DNA of 6,310 bases from Eubacteriales Family XIII. Incertae Sedis bacterium (GTDB lineage: Bacteria; Bacillota; Clostridia; Peptostreptococcales; Anaerovoracaceae): positions 1 to 6,310 of the forward strand of contig JAISEX010000029.1 in NCBI GenBank assembly GCA_031263875.1, in the 5' to 3' direction. Position numbers and translations under genes: made by a program. Under the pieces are notes generated by a model. That model was not told the origin of the DNA, did not search any database, and was given only the letters and a program-made list of their open reading frames with translations. Position 1 is the first letter of the stretch, and each line of letters begins with the position of its first letter. This document shows positions 1 through 5,576 of this stretch, piece after piece.

Positions 1-14
1 TGGGTTAAATGCTT

Positions 15-49
15 ATATTTGAGAATAATTTATGGGCTGCGCGCGCTGG
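15..49. repeat. partial third copy of the AT-core repeat (right half)
   Basis: ATATTT (15-20) and AATAATTT (24-31), followed by a GC-rich run ending in GCGCTGG, resemble the right half of the core in copy 1 (103-116) and its GC-rich downstream flank. The match needs a 3-base insertion (GAG, 21-23). The left half of the core lies at or beyond the window edge and is not recognisable. The likeness is suggestive only. Confidence 0.4.
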
Positions 50-84
50 ACGCGAGGCGGCGCGTCCCGGCGGCGAGTTGGGAC

Positions 85-115
85 AAATATTCATTTTGGG
101 AAATATTTAATAATT
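85..115. repeat. AT-rich repeat core, copy 1
   Basis: This 31-bp core has only four G/C bases and sits in a GC-rich surround. It matches the core at 226-256 at 29 of 31 positions, differing only at 98 and 99 (GG versus TA). It contains an inverted repeat, AAATATT (85-91) and AATATTT (102-108), with a 10-base loop. An alternative wider pairing joins ACAAAT (83-88) with ATTTGT (113-118). The role is unknown; a protein-binding or DNA-unwinding site, or a small hairpin RNA element, are all possible. Confidence 0.8.
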
Positions 116-225
116 TGTGTACGCCTCGTGCGCTGCTCTGTAGCGTACAGCGGCGCGTTGTAACGTTATGTAATGTAATGACTGCGCTGGCCGCAAAGTG
201 GTGTGCTTCAATGGCGCGCCGGTAT

Positions 226-256
226 AAATATTCATTTTTAGAAATATTTAATAATT
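226..256. repeat. AT-rich repeat core, copy 2
   Basis: This is the second copy of the 31-bp core, with only two G/C bases. The inner inverted repeat AAATATT (226-232) / AATATTT (243-249) is fully kept. GC-rich arms outside it, CGCGCCG (215-221) and CGGCGTG (263-269), can pair with one G-T wobble, so this copy could form a long, interrupted hairpin ending about 65 bases before the pth start. Confidence 0.8.
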
Positions 257-327
257 CATATGCGGCGTGTGCGTTGCTTGTTGGCGCGGCGCGGCGCGTG
301 CGGAACGTTTCAGTCACTGCCGGAAAT

Positions 328-331
328 GAGG
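328..331 (+). promoter_or_regulatory. pth ribosome binding site (GAGG)
   Basis: GAGG lies four bases before the pth ATG, a short but usable spacing. It is part of a 12-mer, CGGAAATGAGGC (321-332), that recurs exactly at the prsA ribosome binding site (4488-4499). Confidence 0.6.
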
Positions 332-335
332 CGGT

Positions 336-896
336 ATGTACGCGATAGTCGGTCTCGGAAATCCGGGAAGGCGTTATGAAAACACCCGGCATAATATCGG
401 CTTTGTAACGATCGATTTTCTCGCGGACCGGCTCGGCGTCAAGATCAACAAATTGAAGCACAAGGCGCTTATCGGCGAAACGCGCATCGGCGGCGAGAAG
501 GTGCTGTTGATCAAGCCGCAGACGTATATGAACCTGTCGGGCGAAAGCGTCGGCTCGCTGCTGCGTTATTTCGGCTTGCCGCTCGAAAATCTCGTCGTGG
601 TCTATGACGATATCGATATCCCGCTCGGCGTCATTCGCATACGGAAGAACGGCAGCTCCGGCACGCATAACGGCATGAAGTCCGTGATATATCACGCGCG
701 TGACGAGAATTTCCCGCGCGTGCGTATCGGCGTCGGCAACGAGCGCGGGCAAGTGCCGCTCGTGGATTTTGTCACGTCCGGTTTCGATAAGTCGCAACTC
801 GACACCATTCGGGCCGCCGTGGTGCGGGCGGCGGACGCGCTGGAGGAACTCGTGAGGAACGGTATCGATTCCGCGATGACGAAATATAATGGGTAA
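336..896 (+). CDS. pth: peptidyl-tRNA hydrolase (Pth)
   Basis: The 186-residue product is a full-length bacterial Pth, which acts in the cytoplasm. It cleaves the ester bond between peptide and tRNA in peptidyl-tRNAs released early from ribosomes, so that the tRNA can be reused. The family signatures are in order: GLGNPG at residues 6-11 with N9; the catalytic histidine H19 in TRHNIGF; PQTYMNLSG at 61-69 with N66; YDDIDIP at 90-96 with D91 matching the catalytic aspartate of the E. coli enzyme; and GTHNGMKS at 109-116 with N112. The ATG at 336 gives the usual N-terminus, in which the first strand leads straight into GLGNPG. It is the first gene of the tightly packed pth-mfd pair; its last codons overlap the mfd start. 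No frameshift or missing key residue is seen. Any promoter must lie in or upstream of the AT-core repeats, since the 80 bases before the gene show no clear -10 box. Confidence 0.97.
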   Translation: MYAIVGLGNPGRRYENTRHNIGFVTIDFLADRLGVKINKLKHKALIGETRIGGEKVLLIKPQTYMNLSGESVGSLLRYFGLPLENLVVVYDDIDIPLGVIRIRKNGSSGTHNGMKSVIYHARDENFPRVRIGVGNERGQVPLVDFVTSGFDKSQLDTIRAAVVRAADALEELVRNGIDSAMTKYNG

Positions 897-3800
897 ACAG
901 GGCGTCCGGCATTACGCGGGTATCTCCGATATCCTGATAGCGCCCGTCTGCGCGGAGCTGCTCGAACAGGCCGAAACGCATACGCTTATCATCACCTCGT
1001 CGTATGAGCGGGCCGCGAAGCTGGCGGAAAGCCTCGGATTTTTCACCGAAAAACGCGTGCTGCTCCTGCCGGACGCGGAACCGTTTCTGTTCAGCTATGA
1101 GGCGAAAAGCCGCGGTGAACTCGACGACCGGCTACGGGCGCTTGCGGCGCTCCGGAACGACGAGCCGGCCGTGATCGTGTCCTCGGCATCCGCTGCGCTG
1201 AAAAAGATGCTGTCGCCGGATTATTTTTCGCGGCATATCCGCGAATTCCATGTGTCAAGCGAATATGTTGACAGCGAGGTGCGCGCGGAACTGCTCGCCA
1301 TGGGCTACGAGCGGGCGCCGTTCGCGGAAGCGTCGGGCGAGTACAGCGTGCGCGGCGATATTATCGACATCTATCCCGCCGACACGACCGCTCCCGTGCG
1401 GCTTGAATTCTTCGGCGACGAACTCGACTCCATTCGGTTTTTCGATCCCGATACGCAGAAGTCAATCAAAAAACTTGACAGCTTTACGCTCTCTCCGGCG
1501 GCCGAATTTTTGCCGGACGAACGAATGCGCGAACGCGCGTCGGAGCTGCTGCTTGCCGAATACGAGGCCGCGGCGGGCAGGCTTGCGGGTGCGGCTGCGG
1601 AAAGCGCGCGCGAAAAAGGCGCTGAGCTTGCGGCGCTGGCGAAAAATTTGGACAACCGCCAACTGCTCGAAAACTATATCGCGTATTTCACGGACAGCGC
1701 CGCCGTTTTCACGGATTATCTTCCGCAGGGGTCGGCGGTCTTTATCGACGATCCGGCGCGCGTCGAGGGCGTGATAAAACTTCGCGAGGAGGAAGCGGCG
1801 CGGGATTTTGAGTCGATGCTCGAAGCGGGCGCGGCCGCTCCGCCCGATTTTGAAGTGTTCCGGTCGGATGACGATCTTGCGCGCGTCTTTGCGCTGGACA
1901 GCGCGGTATTCTTCACGCCGGAAGGAGAGCTTCCCGCCGGACTGGGCGGCGCCATGGAAGCGTCCGCCGGGCTTGCCGCTTACGAATATGCCGCGAAACC
2001 GACGCCGCTGATGGGCGGGAGCCTCGAACTTTTACGCTCCGAATTAAGCCGGTATATACGGGAGGGATTCGAGATCACCATCGTCTGTTCTTCCGATGAG
2101 CGTTACGAGAGCCTGCACGCTTTTCTCACGGATAACGCGTTTACGGGACGCGTTTCGATGGCGAAGGGCCGGCTCGCGTCCGGCATCGAACTGACTTCCG
2201 AAAAACGCGTCTGGCTTTTTGACGGTGATATTTTCAAGACCGCCAAAAGCCGGAAACGGCTGCGCAGCATGGATGACCGCAAGCCGCTTCGCGCGTTTAC
2301 GGAACTGGAAACGGGCGATTACGTGGTGCATGAGGTCCATGGCATCGCGCGGTACGAGGGGATCGAGCAGAAAACCGTGCAAGGCGTGCGGCGCGATTAT
2401 CTGAAACTTGCGTACGCGGCGGGCGACCTTATCTACGTGCCCGTCGATATGATGAAAAACGTCCACAAGTATATCGGCGGCGGCGATGAAGCGCCGAAAC
2501 TGCACAAGCTGAAGGGCGCGGAGTGGAAGAATGCGAAGGCGCGCGCCAAGGCGGGCATCGTGGAGATGGCGGCGGAACTCGTGGAGCTCGCGGCGCAGCG
2601 GCAGGCGCGGCCCGGCTACGCGTTCTCGCCCGATACCGTGTGGCAGAGCGAATTCGAGGATCTGTTCCCGTATGAGGAAACGGGCGATCAGCTCCGGGCG
2701 ATCGCGTCCGTGAAGCGGGATATGGAAAAGCCCGAGGCGATGGAGCGTCTTCTGTGCGGCGACGTCGGTTACGGCAAGACGGAAGTCGCGCTCCGGGCGG
2801 TGTTCAAGTGCGTCTGCGACGGCAAGCAGGCGGCCGTCCTCGTGCCGACGACGATACTCGCGAACCAGCATTTCAAGACGTTTTGCGCGCGGTTCGAGAA
2901 TTTCCCGTTTAAGGTCGAGATGCTTTCGCGGTTTCGGACTGCGGCGGAGCAGAAGAAAATCATTGCGGAGCTCGAACGCGGCACGGTCGACGTTATTATC
3001 GGAACGCACCGGCTGCTCTCAAACGATGTGAAATTCCACGATATCGGCCTGCTGATTATCGACGAGGAACAGCGTTTCGGCGTGCGGAACAAGGAGAAGA
3101 TAAAGCAGTTGAAGCAGAATATCGACGTGCTGTCCATGACGGCGACGCCGATCCCGCGGACGCTCCATATGTCGCTGATGGGCATCCGCGATATGGATGT
3201 GATCGAGGAACCGCCGGAGGACCGCTACCCCGTCCGGACGTATATGGTGGAGGAGAGCGACGAGATCGTGCGGGAAACCATTATGCGCGAACTTGACCGC
3301 GGCGGGCAGGTTTACGCGGTGACGAGCCGCATCGAGCGCTTAGGCCGCATCGCGGCGGATATCGCGCGCCTCGTGCCGTCGGTGTCCATCGCGGCGGGCC
3401 ACGGGCGCATGAACGAGAGCGAGCTGGAGGACGTGATGGCGGACTTCGTCGAGGGGCGGTATGACGTCCTCGTTTCGACGACCATTATCGAATCGGGCAT
3501 CGACATACCAAATGTCAATACGATACTGATATTCGACGCTGACCGTTTCGGCCTGTCGCAGCTCTACCAGCTTCGCGGCCGGGTCGGGCGCACGAACCGC
3601 GTGGCGTTCGCGTATCTGCTCCACACGAAGGGGAAGATGCTGACGGAGATCGCCGAGAAGCGCATGCGGACGATACGCGATTTCGCGGAATTCGGGGCGG
3701 GATTTAAAATCGCCATACGCGACCTCGAGATCCGCGGGGCGGGTAATCTGCTCGGTTCGCAGCAGCACGGCCATATGGCGGCTATCGGCTACGAGATGTA

Positions 3801-4320
3801 TCTGCAGCTCGTCGAGGAAGCGATAGCGGCGGTTTCCGGGAACGCGGTCGAGCAAACCGAAACCGAAACGTCCATCAGCATCGACGAACCGGCGTACATA
3901 CCGGATTACTATATCGAAGACGAGCCCGCGAAACTGCAGGCCTACCGCACGATTTCGCTTGCGCGCAGCGCGGACGATGAGGAAAGCATTCTGAATGAAC
4001 TCGCCGACCGGTTTGGCCCGGTGCCGGAGAGTGTGCATAATCTGCTGCTCGTCGCGCGGCTCCGCTCCCTCGCGGAACAGCTCGGCATTACACGGATCAC
4101 GCAGAGCGGCGGCGACATGATGTTCAGCTTTGACGAGGCGGCGGCCGGCACAGTCGATCGCGCGGAGGCGGTGATCGAGAGCAGGGGCGACGGTTCGCTG
4201 CGGCTGAACAGGGGAAAGCCCGCCGTTATACGGCTTTTTGCCCCGGCGGGAAACGAGCGGCTTCGGCGTTCCATCGCGCTGCTATGTGATATACTAAATG
4301 AGAATACTATGAAGCAATGA
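889..4320 (+). CDS. mfd: transcription-repair coupling factor (Mfd)
   Basis: Mfd is an ATP-driven DNA translocase that pushes stalled RNA polymerase off DNA and recruits UvrA for excision repair. The 1143 residues are close to the usual length. The N-terminal third resembles UvrB, including SVRGDIIDIYP at 153-163, and lacks an ATPase P-loop there, as expected. The RNA-polymerase-interaction (CarD-like) domain starts near residue 473 with LETGDYVVHEVHGIARY. The superfamily 2 helicase motor follows: Walker A GDVGYGKTE (624-632), DEEQRFGV (725-732), TATPIPRTL (751-759), STTIIESGIDIPN (863-875) and QLYQLRGRVGR (891-901). The translocation motif with RDLEIRGAGNLLGSQQHGH lies at 944-962. The C-terminal TRCF domain covers roughly 1000-1130. 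The ATG overlaps the last 8 bases of pth in another frame and has no good Shine-Dalgarno of its own, which suggests coupled translation. The last ~40 bases turn AT-rich. Confidence 0.98.
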   Translation: MGKQGVRHYAGISDILIAPVCAELLEQAETHTLIITSSYERAAKLAESLGFFTEKRVLLLPDAEPFLFSYEAKSRGELDDRLRALAALRNDEPAVIVSSASAALKKMLSPDYFSRHIREFHVSSEYVDSEVRAELLAMGYERAPFAEASGEYSVRGDIIDIYPADTTAPVRLEFFGDELDSIRFFDPDTQKSIKKLDSFTLSPAAEFLPDERMRERASELLLAEYEAAAGRLAGAAAESAREKGAELAALAKNLDNRQLLENYIAYFTDSAAVFTDYLPQGSAVFIDDPARVEGVIKLREEEAARDFESMLEAGAAAPPDFEVFRSDDDLARVFALDSAVFFTPEGELPAGLGGAMEASAGLAAYEYAAKPTPLMGGSLELLRSELSRYIREGFEITIVCSSDERYESLHAFLTDNAFTGRVSMAKGRLASGIELTSEKRVWLFDGDIFKTAKSRKRLRSMDDRKPLRAFTELETGDYVVHEVHGIARYEGIEQKTVQGVRRDYLKLAYAAGDLIYVPVDMMKNVHKYIGGGDEAPKLHKLKGAEWKNAKARAKAGIVEMAAELVELAAQRQARPGYAFSPDTVWQSEFEDLFPYEETGDQLRAIASVKRDMEKPEAMERLLCGDVGYGKTEVALRAVFKCVCDGKQAAVLVPTTILANQHFKTFCARFENFPFKVEMLSRFRTAAEQKKIIAELERGTVDVIIGTHRLLSNDVKFHDIGLLIIDEEQRFGVRNKEKIKQLKQNIDVLSMTATPIPRTLHMSLMGIRDMDVIEEPPEDRYPVRTYMVEESDEIVRETIMRELDRGGQVYAVTSRIERLGRIAADIARLVPSVSIAAGHGRMNESELEDVMADFVEGRYDVLVSTTIIESGIDIPNVNTILIFDADRFGLSQLYQLRGRVGRTNRVAFAYLLHTKGKMLTEIAEKRMRTIRDFAEFGAGFKIAIRDLEIRGAGNLLGSQQHGHMAAIGYEMYLQLVEEAIAAVSGNAVEQTETETSISIDEPAYIPDYYIEDEPAKLQAYRTISLARSADDEESILNELADRFGPVPESVHNLLLVARLRSLAEQLGITRITQSGGDMMFSFDEAAAGTVDRAEAVIESRGDGSLRLNRGKPAVIRLFAPAGNERLRRSIALLCDILNENTMKQ
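4287..4295 (+). promoter_or_regulatory. possible extended -10 promoter for prsA, inside the mfd tail
   Basis: TGATATACT fits the extended -10 pattern (TGn followed by a TATAAT-like hexamer; TATACT at 4290-4295). It lies in a locally AT-rich stretch at the very end of mfd. The best -35 candidate, TTCCAT at 4269-4274, is poor and only 15 bases away. Transcription would begin near 4302 and give prsA a leader of about 200 bases. This is pattern-based inference only. Confidence 0.3.
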
Positions 4321-4336
4321 TCAGATAAAGGAAACA

Positions 4337-4358
4337 CGTGTGAGAAACTTTTCACACG
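4337..4358 (+). other. inverted repeat in the mfd-prsA gap (hairpin 1)
   Basis: CGTGTGA (4337-4343) and TCACACG (4352-4358) form a perfect 7-bp stem with an 8-base loop, 16 bases after the mfd stop. No T-run follows (the next bases are CCGCCGG), so it is not a standard intrinsic terminator. It could be leader RNA structure, an mRNA processing or stability element, or an operator. Confidence 0.55.
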
Positions 4359-4426
4359 CCGCCGGAGGCAGTTTAACCAGGTTGTCTCATATACGGGGGA
4401 AATCGAAACGGGAAAAGTTGTTAACG

Positions 4427-4460
4427 GCAGAAACATTTTTCATCAGGAACTTGTTTCTGC
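4427..4460 (+). other. inverted repeat upstream of prsA (hairpin 2)
   Basis: GCAGAAACA (4427-4435) and TGTTTCTGC (4452-4460) are perfectly complementary over 9 bp. Inside the 16-base interval, TTC (4439-4441) can also pair with GAA (4447-4449). The sequence after it, AAGCGGCG, is not T-rich, so it does not look like a terminator. A weaker stem, GCGAT (4466-4470) with GTCGC (4478-4482, one G-T pair), follows directly and ends 12 bases before the prsA ribosome binding site. Whether it acts as RNA structure or as a DNA operator cannot be told from sequence. Confidence 0.6.
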
Positions 4461-4494
4461 AAGCGGCGATTCATTTTGTCGCGTTGGCGGAAAT

Positions 4495-4498
4495 GAGG
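4495..4498 (+). promoter_or_regulatory. prsA ribosome binding site (GAGG)
   Basis: GAGG sits seven bases before the ATG at 4506, a near-ideal spacing that supports this start. It is embedded in the same 12-mer, CGGAAATGAGGC, that precedes pth. Confidence 0.75.
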
Positions 4499-4505
4499 CA
4501 AAACT

Positions 4506-5570
4506 ATGAAAAACAAGTCGAAAAACAAGATCTTAGCACTGTGCCTGAGCTTGGCGCTGATTGTGGGGGCCGCGGCCGGCTGCGGGGACAAGGCGGCGTC
4601 AAAGGGCGAGCTTCTCGCGGAGGTCAACGGGAATAAGATATACGAGCAGGAAACGCTCGATTTCGCGAAGACGTGGATCCTTCTCAATAACAATTACGCG
4701 TGGAGTGAATTCGACGATGAGCAGAAAGACGAGCTCGTCAGGAGCACGTATCTGAGCGTCCTTATCGACAATTACCTCGTTATCGAATATCTCAAGGAAC
4801 GGGACATCACGGAGAAGGACATCTTCACCTCCGAGGTCAAATCGCAAATAAAGGACGGCATCGCGGCGATCAAGGTCGACGAGAATATCGGGGAGATGGT
4901 GACCAGCGAAAAGATCACCGACGAGATGATAGAGGAATGTTACCGGTACGTTTTCTACTCGCAGGCGTTTACGCAGAAGGTCGAGGAAGAAATGCCCGTG
5001 TCCGACGAGGAAATCCAGACCTATTATGACGAGCATCAGGACGAATTCGCGACGCTTGCGTCGATCAACGTCAGCCATATCCTCATCAAGGACGAGGAAC
5101 ACACGGCGGCGAAAAAAGCCGAGATAGAAGCGATCCTGAAAAAGGCCAAAGCAGGCGATGATTTCGCGGAGCTTGCCAAGGAGTACAGCGACGACGGAAG
5201 CGCGGAGAGCGGCGGCGATCTCGGCGCGGTCACGGAGGAAACGAGCTTTGTGCAGGAATTCAAGGACGCGGCGCTCGCGCTGAAGAAAGAGGGCGACCTC
5301 AGCGGTATCGTCGAATCGGAGTACGGTTTCCATATTATAAAGGCGACGAGCGATATGGCGCCCGCGGGAACCAAGACGCTGGAGGAAGCGCGCGACGATA
5401 TCCTGCAGACGATTCAGGGCGAGAATATCATGAAAATTATCGAGGAACTGAGGGCCAAGGCGAAGATCACCTACGATAAGGGCATCGATCCGGACGCTCC
5501 GGCCGCGGAAGAAACGCCCGAGGGCGAAGACGCTCCCGCAGCGGATCCGGCCGAGGATCAAACGGAGTAA
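4506..5570 (+). CDS. prsA: PrsA-like foldase lipoprotein (parvulin-type peptidyl-prolyl isomerase)
   Basis: The 354-residue product is an exported cis-trans prolyl isomerase and chaperone that helps secreted proteins fold at the outer face of the membrane. The N-terminus has a lysine-rich start (residues 2-8), a hydrophobic stretch (9-24) and a lipobox AAGC with Cys26 as the predicted lipidated residue; alanine at -3 is slightly atypical. Residues ~35-180 form the helical chaperone region, opening with LLAEVNGNKIYEQE like SurA/PrsA N-domains. The parvulin domain spans ~186-280: SHILIKDEEH with H191, EYSDDGSAESGGDLG (226-240), and YGFHIIKA with H276. The last ~30 residues are an acidic, Ala/Pro-rich tail (about 325-354) that looks disordered. 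It follows mfd after a 185-bp structured gap and precedes hisC by 6 bases. The parvulin assignment is firm; orthology to B. subtilis PrsA specifically is inferred from lipoprotein character and gene order. Confidence 0.9.
   Translation: MKNKSKNKILALCLSLALIVGAAAGCGDKAASKGELLAEVNGNKIYEQETLDFAKTWILLNNNYAWSEFDDEQKDELVRSTYLSVLIDNYLVIEYLKERDITEKDIFTSEVKSQIKDGIAAIKVDENIGEMVTSEKITDEMIEECYRYVFYSQAFTQKVEEEMPVSDEEIQTYYDEHQDEFATLASINVSHILIKDEEHTAAKKAEIEAILKKAKAGDDFAELAKEYSDDGSAESGGDLGAVTEETSFVQEFKDAALALKKEGDLSGIVESEYGFHIIKATSDMAPAGTKTLEEARDDILQTIQGENIMKIIEELRAKAKITYDKGIDPDAPAAEETPEGEDAPAADPAEDQTE
5564..5567 (+). promoter_or_regulatory. hisC ribosome binding site (GGAG)
   Basis: GGAG lies nine bases before the ATG at 5577 and overlaps the final codons of prsA. 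It supports that start and translation from a shared prsA-hisC message. Confidence 0.65.
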
Positions 5571-5576
5571 TACTGT

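Larger units (their letters stand above)
43..324. repeat. degenerate two-copy tandem repeat, 141-bp period
   Basis: Unit 1 (43-183) and unit 2 (184-324) both begin with GCGCTGG and stay in register at an offset of exactly 141 bases. Counted by eye without gaps, about 81 of the first 118 positions match. Most differences are transitions, and identity is concentrated in an AT-rich 31-bp core. After about position 160 the register slips by a base (AACGTT is shifted). The flanks are very GC-rich. Possible explanations are an old tandem duplication or two insertions of one small dispersed element. I do not recognise the family. There is no transposase and no obvious target-site duplication. The stretch 1-335 otherwise shows no supportable gene. 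Confidence 0.75.

Noticed and set aside
78..116. Promoter within the AT core (TTGGGA at 78-83 as -35, TAATAAT at 108-114 as -10)
   Set aside because: The spacing between the boxes is too long (24 bases), and AT-rich DNA gives many chance -10 matches. It remains possible that the core drives pth, but no specific promoter can be defended.
19..348. Open frame across the repeat region, + strand, TTG start, 109 codons, carrying KYSFWEIFNN and KYSFLEIFNN
   Set aside because: It stays open because the 141-bp period is a multiple of three and the flanks are GC-rich. There is no Shine-Dalgarno, the residues outside the core are poorly kept between the two units, and it runs into pth. The peptide repeat is explained by the DNA repeat.
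30..797. Long minus-strand frame of 255 codons opposite the repeat and pth
   Set aside because: It lies mostly antisense to the clear pth gene and shows no family motifs. It is a shadow caused by high GC and codon bias.
2044..3009. Minus-strand frame of 321 codons opposite mfd
   Set aside because: It is fully antisense to the conserved mfd motor region, has a low-complexity Arg/Leu/His-rich composition and shows no recognisable domain. The other long minus-strand frames at 3340-4038 and 4599-5639 are rejected on the same grounds.
4337..4460. Intrinsic transcription terminator(s) after mfd
   Set aside because: Both stems are clear, but neither is followed by a T-tract on the + strand, and the minus-strand sides have only short T runs. 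They are kept as unassigned inverted repeats.
4469..4478. ATTCATTTTG shared between the prsA leader and repeat core 1 (89-98)
   Set aside because: A 10-base match is expected many times by chance in a window this size, and the surrounding bases do not resemble the repeat.
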